Made by a program: the position numbers and the translations under genes
Shown here: one piece after another, positions 48,235-57,829 of the stretch
Layout of the letters: every line of letters begins with the position of its first letter
How positions within the stretch are numbered: the first letter of the stretch is position 1
Assembly (NCBI GenBank): GCA_030836185.1
Contig: JAURQH010000050.1
Location: forward strand, 124,001-188,000
Origin: Planctomycetota bacterium
Lineage (GTDB): Bacteria; Planctomycetota; Planctomycetia; Planctomycetales; Planctomycetaceae
Length of the DNA stretch: 64,000 bases
Direction: 5' to 3'
Notes under the pieces: model-generated
Told to the model about the DNA's origin: nothing
What the model saw: the letters and a program-made list of their open reading frames with translations, nothing else
Databases searched by the model: none

Positions 48235-48993
48235 TCATTTGCCGATGTTACGACCATCTGGTGCCAAGACGTATCCCGAGAGTTGAACTTTCAAGGCACC
48301 CGAAACACGAGCAGTGGCGGGTGTATTGATTTTCAAGAACAAAAAACCTGTCTCTTTGGGAGTGATCTCTTTATCCGTTCCGATATCGATGGGTTGTGGG
48401 CCTTTATTTTCACCTCCTCGACCGTTTCCTGCGGGTCCCTGTCGAGGGATAATCATTCCGATCAGCTTGCCCGGAGCAATTCCTTCGACAAGATCCTGTT
48501 GGATGTTGGCTTCGGGAAATCCTTCTGGGCCCATCGTTTCACTGATAGTCAATTTGTAACTACCAATCGCTTGTAACCGAAAAGGCTTACCGGCACGGAC
48601 AAACGCCACGGGATTTCCCCAAGTTTGCGCCACTTCCATTTTGAACTCAAAATCATTGGCTGCCATAATCTCTTCTTGCAGCTCTTCGATCTTAACTTCG
48701 ACGTCATTCAAATCAGGATTGATCTTCAGCATCGCTTCCAGATACTCAATTGACCGTTCCAGATCGCCCGCTTTTTCATACTTGGAAGAGAGGTCGTAGG
48801 CATTCTTGAGAAACTCAAGCTCAACTTTACTGGCTTCCTTATCCAGTTTTTTCAAGTCACTGTTGCGGATCGCAGATGGAGCGGTGCCCGACGAGCCGCG
48901 TTGAGCATAGACGGAGGTCAAAAGGATCGAGCCCGTCAATACGAAAGAGAAGCAAGACAGCAGGAGAAACTGATTCAGGGAGAAGCGGCGCAT
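48235..48993 (-). CDS. Secreted protein with TPR-like helices and a PA-IL-like beta domain
   Basis: 252 residues from the ATG at 48993; the frame is open to 49020. Signal peptide MRRFSLNQFLLLSCFSFVLT up to VYAQ. A helical middle (about 40-105: SKYEKAGDLERSIEYLEAML) looks like one or two TPRs. The C-terminal half (about 115-250) has GNPVAFVRAGKPFRLQAIGSY, GKLIGMIIPRQG, DIGTDKEITPKETGFLFLKI and VSGALKVQLSGYV, close to the arrangement in PA-IL (LecA) galactose-binding beta sandwiches. Calcium ligands were not confirmed. Confidence 0.72.
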   Translation of the reverse strand: MRRFSLNQFLLLSCFSFVLTGSILLTSVYAQRGSSGTAPSAIRNSDLKKLDKEASKVELEFLKNAYDLSSKYEKAGDLERSIEYLEAMLKINPDLNDVEVKIEELQEEIMAANDFEFKMEVAQTWGNPVAFVRAGKPFRLQAIGSYKLTISETMGPEGFPEANIQQDLVEGIAPGKLIGMIIPRQGPAGNGRGGENKGPQPIDIGTDKEITPKETGFLFLKINTPATARVSGALKVQLSGYVLAPDGRNIGK

Positions 48994-49304
48994 ATCAATA
49001 GCTTTCTGAAACGCGGGCAAAATTGGTGTTGAAATTCATCATAAAATACCTTTGTGCAATTATACGGCAAAGATCACAGCGAATGAAGGGGATTTCTCAA
49101 ATGTCATAGTTTACCGTCGAACCATGCGAAAAAGAGAGTAATCTGATTCGGTTGCCTCGTCTGAAAGATGTCGTGATTTGATGGTGCCCTCAAAGATTAT
49201 TCTTGCGAATCAAAATTTTACAGGCCACGATCAATGCATTGGGCAGAGAGTTTCCTTCTCATGTCCCAAGGTTTTTTTCTTATTCCTATCTCTCGGAGAC
49301 TTCC
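48994..49304. other. 311-base intergenic region before the broken DUF1559 gene
   Basis: Divergent spacer with no recognisable coding sequence. The only clear signal is ctcggagacttcc just before the DUF1559 ATG at 49305, a usable Shine-Dalgarno (GGAG). No promoter pair or hairpin stands out. Confidence 0.5.
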
Positions 49305-50209
49305 ATGCATTCTCGCAGTTCAAGACAAGGCTTTACGTTGATTGAATTGTTGGTAGTCATTGCGATCATCGCGGTTTTGGTGGCCCTTTTACTACCTGCC
49401 GTTCAACAAGCACGCGAAGCGGGTTGGCGATGCACAATTACCACGACACTCACACAGTCTTTCCCTTTGGAACAATTACCCGAATCAATGGCCCGGCCCC
49501 TTCGCCAGGAACCTCAAACACTCGCCAAAACTGGTTCCATATGATTCTTCCGTTTTTCGATCAAGCCCCACTTTACAATGCCATCACGCCACGTATTCAG
49601 GCGAATCAATTTCCCGGTGCATGGCCAGAAGCGACCACAATCATCAAAACCGTTTTATGTCCCTCAGATGCAGTTGGAATCAAAACCACTCAACAGGGAT
49701 TTCACGGAAACTACCTCGTCTGCCACGGTTCCTCTCACAATGGAAACAACAATACATATGCCAAGACAGACGGAATGTTTTATCCACTGTCGAGTGTTGA
49801 TTTTGGCAAGGTCAAAGATGGCACGTCTAATACGGCCATGTTTAGTGAAATCAAATTATCACTCGATTCCATTGGTGCTGATGGCCCGGGCAATGTGGAG
49901 TGCGGCGGTTCACACGATCTTCGCGGCCGGTATCACAACGGTTACCACGGAAACATCACCTTCACAACAATGCGACCACCGAACACTGATGTTGGAGACG
50001 CCTTACAATATTGTAATGGGAACCCTGATGCTCCCTGTAGAGTGTGTAGAAGTGGGCAGCAGGAACTTCATGCTCGGAGCTATCACACGGGAGGTGTTCA
50101 CATCGGAATGGCAGACGGGGCTGTCCATTTTGTCTCTGAAAACATCGACCAAGGAGTCTTTCAGGCCTTGGGGTCGATCAATGGGCGCGAAACCGTTTCG
50201 TTCCCATAA
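49305..50209 (+). pseudogene. DUF1559 prepilin-like gene broken by a deletion of about 40 bases
   Basis: The ATG at 49305 opens a typical start, [20 protein letters not shown], through [12 protein letters not shown], then the frame reads on as [10 protein letters not shown] and stops at 49544. The rest of a normal DUF1559 protein continues in another frame: [18 protein letters not shown] at about 49418 through to TGGVHIGMADGAVHFVSENI, ending at 50209. Compared with the intact paralogue at 54296 (QQAREAARRSACKNNLKQWGLALHNYHD), about 13 residues are missing at 49423, i.e. about 40 bases, which shifts the frame. The type IV-pilin-like leader and the C-terminal body are otherwise intact. A fragment from an internal start could be made but would lack the leader. 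Confidence 0.82.
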
Positions 50210-50339
50210 AACGGTTGCCTCTTATGATTTCTCTCAAGAGTGTCGGCTGTTTTTGAACAACTGGCACTTTTCTATTTCCTCATTGTGAGTCGATTGTTCG
50301 TTTCTCGATCTTCCCGATTTGCCTCATGAAAGTATTGAA

Positions 50340-50741
50340 ATGATGCGTTTACAATTGATTATTCTTGGATTCGGCCTGTGCCTTCTTTCTTATGGATGTG
50401 GTGGCGGCGTGTCAGACGCTCCCCAAACCTACCCGGTCACAGGAACTGTGACCTTGGATGGTCAACCACTTTCCAGCGGTAGTATTGTTTTAGATGTCGC
50501 TGATAATACCGGCAAACCGGCTGCTGGTGGAATTGACGATGGTCAATTCAGTTTTGAATCAACGATCGGTTCCAAAATCGTACGAATCTCCGCTGTCGAA
50601 GAAACTGGTGAGACCGATCAGTACGGTGAAATAATTTCCGTTTCTATCATCCCGGAAAAGTACAATGTCGATTCAGAGTTGAAAGCCGACATCACTGCTG
50701 ACAGCGAGAATATTCTCAGCTTCGATCTCAAATCGGAATGA
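50340..50741 (+). CDS. Small lipoprotein, regulatory-domain-like beta protein paired with DUF1559
   Basis: 133 residues from tandem ATGs at 50340/50343. Lipobox LLSYGC (about residue 20) after a hydrophobic leader MRLQLIILGFGLCL. The rest is a single carboxypeptidase-regulatory/transthyretin-like beta domain (YPVTGTVTLDGQPLSSGSIV, GIDDGQFSFES, IIPEKYN). Such lipoproteins regularly follow DUF1559 genes in planctomycetes. Its partner here is broken, so it may be an orphan. Tethered to a membrane, role unknown. Confidence 0.82.
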   Translation: MMRLQLIILGFGLCLLSYGCGGGVSDAPQTYPVTGTVTLDGQPLSSGSIVLDVADNTGKPAAGGIDDGQFSFESTIGSKIVRISAVEETGETDQYGEIISVSIIPEKYNVDSELKADITADSENILSFDLKSE

Positions 50742-50910
50742 GTTTACACTTAAAAGTCACAAAAGCTGGCCTTCCATTGTGTCTCACTCGCGCATACTCT
50801 GCCCTCGCTGGAGACATTGAAACGATAAAATCTGGAGTTCGTCGAATTTGCGGGGTAGGCTAAGAATGTTATTTTTCATTCTCTCTACAAGCGATGAAAG
50901 CCGGAATCCT

Positions 50911-51144
50911 ATGAAACTGCTGACGGGGGCGTTTTTTTTATTGATTGCCGAACTGGCCTTCGCACACACACATCTGACACCATTTCCACATCACGAATAC
51001 GTCAGCCAAACACTCCTGCCAGCTTCTGCCTTAGCCGCAGTCTTGGGAGGACTGTTTCTTCTTTGGGGAGTCGTCGCAGAGTTGAAGTCGAGTTTCGGAG
51101 ACAAACGACAATTTCCCAGTGAGAACGCGAAACATAGGGAATGA
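50911..51144 (+). CDS. Small membrane protein coupled to the TPR/ASPIC gene
   Basis: 77 residues from the ATG at 50911; the frame is open to 50848 but this start gives a signal-like leader MKLLTGAFFLLIAELAFAHT. A second membrane helix follows (LPASALAAVLGGLFLLWGVVA), then a charged tail. His/Thr-rich AHTHLTPFPHHEY lies between, on the outer face by the usual rule. Its stop overlaps the next ATG as ATGA (51141-51144), so the two are translationally coupled. Not recognised. Confidence 0.7.
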   Translation: MKLLTGAFFLLIAELAFAHTHLTPFPHHEYVSQTLLPASALAAVLGGLFLLWGVVAELKSSFGDKRQFPSENAKHRE

Positions 51145-54095
51145 AAGGAATGCTTTTAAATTCTCATTTGCGGCCTGATCGTTGTCTCTGCCTCCTGACA
51201 ACGCTGGTGGTTGTCGGTGCAATTACGTTGATGGGAAAGATATTATTATTTCCTGATCATTCGCAGACGCTCTTTCGGAACGCTACGTTAGCTTATGAAT
51301 CTCAAGAGTTCCAGACGGCTGATGAACTGAGTGCCGAATTATTAGAACTCCTTCCCAATGATCCGGCAGCATTGCTGTTGCGAGCAAGAGTTCTGGCGCG
51401 TCGTAATAAAGACGACGCAGCAATCCCATTGTTTCGTCGCGTGACGAGAATGGACGAACCGTACGCAACCGATGCATATCTGGGACTTGCCGATCATTTT
51501 TATCATGGCAGTAATTTCCCAACGGCAGAAAAACACTATCGTCGTTATTTGAAAAATCGCCCCAACGATTTGAAGGCCAATAAAAACCTGGCATTTTTGC
51601 TTTCATTCCAAGGCCGAACGTGGGAAGCGATTCCCTTCGCCGCCAAACGGATTGCGTTGGGAGAATTCAACGCCCGAGAGTTGATCATGCTCGGCCTGGC
51701 CGAATCGCATTGGGTCGAGGATGAGAATGTGGCTCACCTTCTTGCCCAACGATTTCCAAACCAAACGATGAATCATTTTTCTCAAGTGAAAAAAGCATTC
51801 CTGAATAATCGTGGTGAAGAACAAGTCAGCCTTCTCGAACAAATCATTTCTCAGAATCCAGAACAAATAGAGCCGCTGACTCTGTTGGGAGGATACCTAC
51901 TGGATACAAATGAAACACGACGCTTTCTCGATTGGCATGAAAATTTGCCACCCGCCGCCAATTCTCATCCTGAAATTTGGTATTTGCGAGGACGTTGGGA
52001 AAAGGAGCAAGCTCGTTACGATCAAGCAGCAGAATGTTTCTTACGCGCGATTTCTTGCTCACTCAATCATACGAAATCATTATTCCAATTGTCGCAAGTC
52101 TGCAGAGAACGAAATAAGAATCGTCTTCCCGGAGGCTTGGCGGAGGACGTGAAAGCATCGTCAGATATCAATTATTTAATCGCAGGAATGATGGAATCGG
52201 TAGACGCACAAAAAATCCGTAAGCTGACGATGGCACTTGAACAACTGGGACGATTTCAGGAAGCAGCGGGATGGTGCGACTTAGTGGGTCGGTTTAGTGA
52301 TAATTCCAAGTGGGCAAGAGCCGAAAAGCTTCGATATACCGATCTCTCTCGCAAAGTAACGAGATCTCCAGAACAGCGTTTCGTCAATCGCATTTCATCT
52401 GAATCCGATCTTTCCTTGGCGAATGTTCCCTACCAATTGCAAAGAAATCAGGTTTCTCCGAGGCGACAAAAGCGAGAGGTTGCGTCGACTTCTCAAATTC
52501 GGTTTGAAAATACTGCTGCCGGTGTTGGATTGGATTTTCAATACTTCAATGGGACCACAGAATCAGGAGGCTTACAGCATATCTTGCAAGCGACGGGTGG
52601 TGCCGCAATTGTGATTGACTACGACCTTGATAACTGGCCCGATCTCTACTTTTGCCAGAGTGGAGAATGGCCCATTGAAGAAGAGCATAATCCATACACG
52701 GACCGTCTATTTCGCAACTTGGGAAATGGTCGGTTTCGAGATGTCACAGAACACGCGGGACTCGGTGACCGCCTCTATTCGCAAGGAGCGACCTGTGGAG
52801 ATGTAGATAATGATGGCGATCCCGATTTGATCGTCACAAATGTCGGCAGAAATCGATTTTACATTAATCAGGGGGATGGCACATTTCGCGAAGAATCCAG
52901 TCAGTTCCCCGCCTCTTTCTCTGACAACGCATGGTCGATGAGCTCGGCATTGGCCGATTTGAATCAAGATGGATTGCTTGATCTTTACGTCGTGAATTAT
53001 GTTCTTCTTCAGCAGGCACTTGAGCAAGCCTGCAAGGTCAATGGTCGACCACGCGGTTGCGATCCGACGATGTTTGATGCCGAACAGGATCGCGTCTATC
53101 TCAATGATGGAGCCGGCGGCTGGCTCGACATCACTCAATCCGCGGGCTTTGAAGTTCCTGATGGAAAAGGGTTGGGAATCGTTGCCGCTGACTTTGATGC
53201 GGATGGACAAACCGAATTCTTTGTCAGTAACGACACAATCGCTAATTTTTATTTCGACAGCAAAGTCACTGCCGCTTCACAAATACCCCATTATCAAAAC
53301 ACAGGCGTGCTTTCTGGCACCGCCTTAAATGAACAGGGATCAGCTCAAGCCTCGATGGGAATTGCTTCAGGTGATGTCGATGCCGATGGTCGGCTCGATC
53401 TGTTCGTGACGAATTTCTATGCGGATTCGAATACCTTGTATCTTCAGAAGTCTCCTTCCTCATTTTTAGAGCGAACACGCCAATCGAATTTAAGAGATAG
53501 CGGCTTCATGCAGCTCGGTTTCGGTACTCAATTTGTGGATGCCGATCTCGATGGTGATCTCGATCTGTTAGTATCCAATGGACATATCGACTTGACCTTT
53601 GCGACGGGTGAACCGGATGTGATGCCGCCGCAATTTCTGGAAAACAAGCAAGGCTTTTTTTACGAACAACCTGCTGACTTCATTGGCAACTACTTTGCTG
53701 GAAAATACTTGGGCCGTTCTGTATCACTACTGGATTGGGATAAAGATGGGTTACAGGATGTGGTGATTACCCACTTGGATCATCCTGTCGCGTTGTTGAC
53801 CAATCAGTCGGAACCTGTGGGAAAATCTTTGTCACTACGTCTCATCGGTACACAATCAAACCGTGACGCGATTGGAGCACGGATTAAGGTGCAACAGAAT
53901 AATGCCGTCCAGTATTTCTTTCTGACAAGCGGAGATGGCTACTTAAGTGGCAACGAGAGAAGAGTTTATGTCGGATTACCACATAACGGTAAGGTTGAAA
54001 TCACGATCAATTGGCCCAGCGGTATCACTCAATCCAACACATATTCTGGCGTGGAGAAAGAACTGACGATTGTGGAAAAAGAAGCTCCACAATAG
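51141..54095 (+). CDS. Exported TPR / FG-GAP (VCBS) / ASPIC-UnbV protein
   Basis: 984 residues. N-terminal signal anchor (CLLTTLVVVGAITLMGKILL, about 17-36), TPR helices (about 40-420: FQTADELSAELLELLPNDPA, AEKHYRRYLKNRPNDLKANK). Then FG-GAP repeats with Asp-rich calcium loops (DYDLDNWPDLYF, DVDNDGDPDLIV, DLNQDGLLDLYV, DFDADGQTEFFV, DVDADGRLDLFV, DADLDGDLDLLV, DWDKDGLQDVVI), seven in about residues 480-870. It ends in an ASPIC/UnbV domain (LRLIGTQSNRDAIGARIKV, YFFLTSGDGYLSGNERRVYV, ITINWPSG). This is the CRTAC1-like architecture frequent in planctomycetes, thought to be surface adhesion or glycan-related. Confidence 0.9.
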   Translation: MKGMLLNSHLRPDRCLCLLTTLVVVGAITLMGKILLFPDHSQTLFRNATLAYESQEFQTADELSAELLELLPNDPAALLLRARVLARRNKDDAAIPLFRRVTRMDEPYATDAYLGLADHFYHGSNFPTAEKHYRRYLKNRPNDLKANKNLAFLLSFQGRTWEAIPFAAKRIALGEFNARELIMLGLAESHWVEDENVAHLLAQRFPNQTMNHFSQVKKAFLNNRGEEQVSLLEQIISQNPEQIEPLTLLGGYLLDTNETRRFLDWHENLPPAANSHPEIWYLRGRWEKEQARYDQAAECFLRAISCSLNHTKSLFQLSQVCRERNKNRLPGGLAEDVKASSDINYLIAGMMESVDAQKIRKLTMALEQLGRFQEAAGWCDLVGRFSDNSKWARAEKLRYTDLSRKVTRSPEQRFVNRISSESDLSLANVPYQLQRNQVSPRRQKREVASTSQIRFENTAAGVGLDFQYFNGTTESGGLQHILQATGGAAIVIDYDLDNWPDLYFCQSGEWPIEEEHNPYTDRLFRNLGNGRFRDVTEHAGLGDRLYSQGATCGDVDNDGDPDLIVTNVGRNRFYINQGDGTFREESSQFPASFSDNAWSMSSALADLNQDGLLDLYVVNYVLLQQALEQACKVNGRPRGCDPTMFDAEQDRVYLNDGAGGWLDITQSAGFEVPDGKGLGIVAADFDADGQTEFFVSNDTIANFYFDSKVTAASQIPHYQNTGVLSGTALNEQGSAQASMGIASGDVDADGRLDLFVTNFYADSNTLYLQKSPSSFLERTRQSNLRDSGFMQLGFGTQFVDADLDGDLDLLVSNGHIDLTFATGEPDVMPPQFLENKQGFFYEQPADFIGNYFAGKYLGRSVSLLDWDKDGLQDVVITHLDHPVALLTNQSEPVGKSLSLRLIGTQSNRDAIGARIKVQQNNAVQYFFLTSGDGYLSGNERRVYVGLPHNGKVEITINWPSGITQSNTYSGVEKELTIVEKEAPQ

Positions 54096-54295
54096 ATATA
54101 CAATTAGCCATATGATAATCGGTCTTCGCGCAATTATATAAAATAGTTGCAGCGACAGGAACTTTCTGGCAGGATGTGGGTTGAATCACATGAGATGAGT
54201 AACTTCATCTTTTTGATGTTGCCCGCAAAATTCTAATTTTGTTAACGGCAACTTCTTTACTTTTTCTCGTTCAAATTTCGACTAAGGAACATCTC

Positions 54296-55339
54296 ATGAC
54301 TCAACGTCAACATCTCCGTCAACGTGGTTTCACGTTGATCGAACTCTTGGTGGTGATTGCCATCATCGCCGTGCTGGTAGCATTACTGCTACCTGCCGTG
54401 CAACAGGCTCGCGAAGCGGCTCGTCGCTCTGCGTGCAAAAACAATCTAAAACAGTGGGGACTCGCTCTTCACAACTACCACGACACATATGGTGTTCTTC
54501 CGATTGGGGTGAACGGCCAAATGCCCGGATGGGGAGTTTCTTTTTATGCTGGCTTACTCCCCTATGTTGATCAAGCTCCCATGTATAACCAGATGACATT
54601 CAGCGGAACTCATCCTGGTTGGACGGGTTCAGGCACTGGACAAAGTGTGAACGGCCCCGTAATCACTGGTGCTGTCATTTCAGTTATGCTGTGCCCCTCT
54701 TCACCATATGATAAGATGATTCCAAATGCGGGGGGTGGGTTCTCTCAAACAGGTGCTAGTTATGTAGGAATTGCGGGCGCGATAGATGAAGACGCTTTAG
54801 GATCCGCACCAGCTGCTGATACAGATAACTTCCGTGAACTTCGTCAGCGTTCCGGTGCGAACTGCTGTGCAGCTAACGCACAAAATGGCTGGCACTCAGC
54901 AGGTGGCTTGTTGGTTTCGAATGATGCTTTCGGTCTTGAAAAAGCGACCGATGGCACCTCAAACACCATTATCATGTCCGAAACATCCGACTGGGGATTT
55001 GATGCAGCCGGAAACAAAGTGGATATCCGTGGATCGGCAACCCATGGATGGCTCATGGGTTCTGATGGTGGAGGTCGAACAACCGCAATTAATAATGGTC
55101 CGAACTCTCGTAAATTTAATATCACAAGTGTGAGATACCCGCCTGGAACAAGAGACACGACTCTTCCAGGCATTCATCCCAATAAAGGTCCAAATAGTCC
55201 TTTGACTTCAGCCCACACTGGCGGGACACACGCACTGCTTGCAGATGGGCATGTTGTTTTCATAAGCGATAATATCAATCTGCCAACCCTGAAGTACTTA
55301 TGTACTAGGGATGACGGTGAAACAGTTGGTGATTATTGA
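54296..55339 (+). CDS. DUF1559 prepilin-like protein
   Basis: 347 residues from the ATG at 54296 (AAGGA eight bases upstream); the frame opens at 54239. A type IV pilin-like leader ([20 protein letters not shown], prepilin cleavage after RG) is followed by [20 protein letters not shown] and a large SBP-like domain (DUF1559) with WHSAGGLLVSNDAFGLEKAT, GTSNTIIMSETSDWGFDAAG, and the terminal TGGTHALLADGHVVFISDNI. Function is unproven; pseudopilin-like export is inferred from the leader. It is followed by a terminator and then its lipoprotein partner. Confidence 0.93.
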   Translation: MTQRQHLRQRGFTLIELLVVIAIIAVLVALLLPAVQQAREAARRSACKNNLKQWGLALHNYHDTYGVLPIGVNGQMPGWGVSFYAGLLPYVDQAPMYNQMTFSGTHPGWTGSGTGQSVNGPVITGAVISVMLCPSSPYDKMIPNAGGGFSQTGASYVGIAGAIDEDALGSAPAADTDNFRELRQRSGANCCAANAQNGWHSAGGLLVSNDAFGLEKATDGTSNTIIMSETSDWGFDAAGNKVDIRGSATHGWLMGSDGGGRTTAINNGPNSRKFNITSVRYPPGTRDTTLPGIHPNKGPNSPLTSAHTGGTHALLADGHVVFISDNINLPTLKYLCTRDDGETVGDY

Positions 55340-55364
55340 TTGGCTGATAAATTTTTGATTTACG

Positions 55365-55397
55365 CCGGAGGTGGCATGTGCTCCTCCGGTTTTTTTT
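55365..55397 (+). terminator. Intrinsic terminator between DUF1559 and its lipoprotein partner
   Basis: Stem ccggagg/cctccgg (55365-55371 and 55383-55389), 11-base loop, followed by eight T. It lies 26 bases past the DUF1559 stop and 39 bases before the lipoprotein ATG, so most transcripts should end here, setting the ratio of the two products. Confidence 0.85.
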
Positions 55398-55435
55398 CGT
55401 CTCCATTTTTTCATTGCTACAAAAAGGATCACAAC

Positions 55436-55921
55436 ATGGTGCGTTCCAGATTCATTCTCACTGCAAATTCGATTTTTTGTGTGGCTGTATATTCTTCGCT
55501 GCTTCTGGCAATCTCTGGTTGTTCTGGGAATGACGGAAGTTATTCAGGACCAACTGGCACAGTCACAGGAACTGTAACTCTCGATGGAAAACCTGTTTCA
55601 GCCAATGTCGTCTTTATGAACTCTATTGAAGGTTTTAATGCCAGTGGCGTTGCCGATGATAGTGGAAGTTTCAGTTTACAATCTAATGGGAATTCTGAGA
55701 TTCCTGTTGGAAAATACCAAGTTGGAGTTACTGCAGCTGATTCTGGGGCAGAAATGGATCCTGAGGCTGCTATGAAAGCATCGCTCGAAAGCGAAGATGG
55801 TTCCATTGGAGAGGGGAGTTCCACAATTCCCGCGAAGTATAATTCCCCAGCAGGTAGTGGCTTGTCCTTCGAAGTCAAAGAAGGAGGCAACAACTTTGAG
55901 GTCAAAATGACCAAGGAATAG
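55436..55921 (+). CDS. Small lipoprotein, regulatory-domain-like beta protein paired with DUF1559
   Basis: 161 residues from the ATG at 55436 (AAGGA nine bases before); the frame is open through the terminator to 55340, which argues for the later start. Lipobox LAISGC after FILTANSIFCVAVYSSLL. Beta domain GTVTGTVTLDGKPVSANVVF, VADDSGSFSLQ, IPVGKYQVGV and TIPAKYNSPAGSGLSFEV, a near copy in design of the 50340 protein. Read-through of the upstream terminator, or a promoter inside the DUF1559 gene, must supply it. Confidence 0.85.
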   Translation: MVRSRFILTANSIFCVAVYSSLLLAISGCSGNDGSYSGPTGTVTGTVTLDGKPVSANVVFMNSIEGFNASGVADDSGSFSLQSNGNSEIPVGKYQVGVTAADSGAEMDPEAAMKASLESEDGSIGEGSSTIPAKYNSPAGSGLSFEVKEGGNNFEVKMTKE

Positions 55922-55950
55922 GTTGTTCAGCGCAGTATTTAACACAAAAA

Positions 55951-55983
55951 CCGCATCGAGAGTCGTAAGGACTCTCGATGCGG
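55951..55983. terminator. Bidirectional intrinsic terminator
   Basis: A 14-base perfect stem (ccgcatcgagagtc 55951-55964, gactctcgatgcgg 55970-55983) with a 5-base loop. It is followed by ttttctttt on the plus strand and preceded by aaaaa, so it also ends transcripts on the minus strand. It separates the lipoprotein gene (plus) from the sialate esterase-like gene (minus, stop at 56025). Confidence 0.92.
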
Positions 55984-56024
55984 TTTTCTTTTACGCAATC
56001 TTTGCGACTCTATTCCGAATACCG

Positions 56025-57596
56025 TCACTTCGTAACACCAGCCGTCACGCCGGGCCAGTCATCTGTGCGGAACGGCGTCAGTTTCAAGCCGTGGACATTC
56101 TGCACGTTGGTGACCGGGTTATCGGCCCAGCCATAACGGACCGCGACCGGGTTGGGAACGTCTTCGCTCCAGACCTCGATCTGGTTTTTGCCGACCAGTC
56201 GAGCGGTCGCCCACTGGAACTGTTTGTCTTCACCGGCAATCGCAAAGCCTACTGGTTGCCGAACATCAAAGGTGTCCAAACCGCCGCCGACATGATCGAA
56301 GGTCAGCACGATACGGCTGCCGTTCTTTTCCATCGACTTGTATTGAGGACTACGAAAAGGAACATCGATGCCATAATCGTTGGCCAACGCCCAGCGAGCA
56401 AGCCGTTTGGCGACATTCTGCTTGTCCCGCGGATGAATGTCGTGAGCTTCTCCCAGATCAGTAATGACGGCTTCACCACTGTTGGGAAGGGACAACGTCA
56501 TCGTTTGAGCTTCGCGCAGTTCCGCCCAAGCAGATTCTTGTGGCTCGGCCGATTCATCGCGAAAATCGGCCAATTGCACCCAATAGAACGGGAAGTCGCC
56601 AATACCCCATTCCTTACGCCATTGCGTAATCATTAGCGGGAAGAGGTCACGATATTGATAGGCTCTGTTCGCGTTGCTTTCGCCCTGATACCAGATCGCT
56701 CCACGGATGCCGTAACCGATGGTTGGCTTCAAAACACCATTATAGATGTTTGCAGGCCGATGATTTCCGGTGAGAGGATTACGGGGCGCACGGGGTCGAT
56801 TCGGCAATGGTTTGCCGGCTTCTTTAGCGGTCTTGTAGGCGACTTGCCAATTTTTCAGTTTCTCTTGATAGGTCGCCTGGACCGCATCCCAGTCGAAGTT
56901 CTTTGCTGTGGTGGCCCAATTCTCTAACAGATCGTTGTATTTGCCATCCGCGGCCAGAACTTTGTTGGGAATCCAGGCTTCTGCGGAGGAACCGCCCCAC
57001 GCATTATCAATCAAGCCGATAGGAACATCGAGCGTCTGGTGGAGTTGCCGACCAAAGAAGTATCCGACCGCCGAGAAGCTTTTGACCGTCTCTGGAGTGC
57101 AGTGTGTCCAGGCACCATTGAAATCATTTTGTGGCTCCTGTGTGCCGACCTGAGGAACAGAAATCAGGCGAATATTGGGATACTTGGCAGTCAGTGACTC
57201 CAGATCAGAGTCGTTCGCGTTGCTCACCGGCCAAGCCATGTTCGATTGACCCGAGCAGACCCAAACTTCGCCGACGAGTACATCTTCAAAGGTCACTTCA
57301 TTGTTACCCTTGATCGTCAATTGGTGTGGACCACCCGCTTTGAGAGGCTTCAGGTTGAGTGACCAATAACCATCTTTGTCGGCAGTCGCGGAGTGCGATT
57401 GTTCGCCAATTTTGACCTCTACTTTTTCGCCTACATCGGCCCAACCCCAGACTTTGCAGGGGATTTCACGCTGTAAGACCATATGATCGCCAAAGATAGC
57501 CGGCAGCTTCACGTCGGCATGAGCACTGACGGCCATTGAGGCAACAAACATGGTTGCCAAGACAGTTTTCAAAAATTGATAAGAGAAGCGTTTCAA
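56025..57596 (-). CDS. Secreted sialate O-acetylesterase-like (SGNH) hydrolase
   Basis: 523 residues from a TTG at 57596, chosen because AGGAG lies nine bases upstream and [20 protein letters not shown], up to AHA, is a clean signal peptide; the frame is open to 57680. The N-terminal beta part has [20 protein letters not shown], then SGNH block [20 protein letters not shown] with nucleophile Ser, block [18 protein letters not shown], block [18 protein letters not shown] and block [15 protein letters not shown] with Asp/His. It probably removes acetyl groups from sialic acids or plant/algal acetylated glycans. Confidence 0.92.
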   Translation of the reverse strand: MKRFSYQFLKTVLATMFVASMAVSAHADVKLPAIFGDHMVLQREIPCKVWGWADVGEKVEVKIGEQSHSATADKDGYWSLNLKPLKAGGPHQLTIKGNNEVTFEDVLVGEVWVCSGQSNMAWPVSNANDSDLESLTAKYPNIRLISVPQVGTQEPQNDFNGAWTHCTPETVKSFSAVGYFFGRQLHQTLDVPIGLIDNAWGGSSAEAWIPNKVLAADGKYNDLLENWATTAKNFDWDAVQATYQEKLKNWQVAYKTAKEAGKPLPNRPRAPRNPLTGNHRPANIYNGVLKPTIGYGIRGAIWYQGESNANRAYQYRDLFPLMITQWRKEWGIGDFPFYWVQLADFRDESAEPQESAWAELREAQTMTLSLPNSGEAVITDLGEAHDIHPRDKQNVAKRLARWALANDYGIDVPFRSPQYKSMEKNGSRIVLTFDHVGGGLDTFDVRQPVGFAIAGEDKQFQWATARLVGKNQIEVWSEDVPNPVAVRYGWADNPVTNVQNVHGLKLTPFRTDDWPGVTAGVTK

Positions 57597-57829
57597 GGTG
57601 TGGGTCTCCTGTGAAGTGTGAGGAAAGATGTTAAGAGGCAGGTTGCTCTCGTTCACTTCTACATCGCGAGACACCGACATTCAATCATATTGTATTGAGG
57701 AAAGAGTCGCGGAATCCTTCTCTTTCTGAATCCGAGGTATCGAGATTCTCTGGAAATTCCTCTTGAGAACAACGCATCAACCGACGATAATGCGTTGGTA
57801 CAGGCCATGTTCGCGCTCCGAGGCATCTG

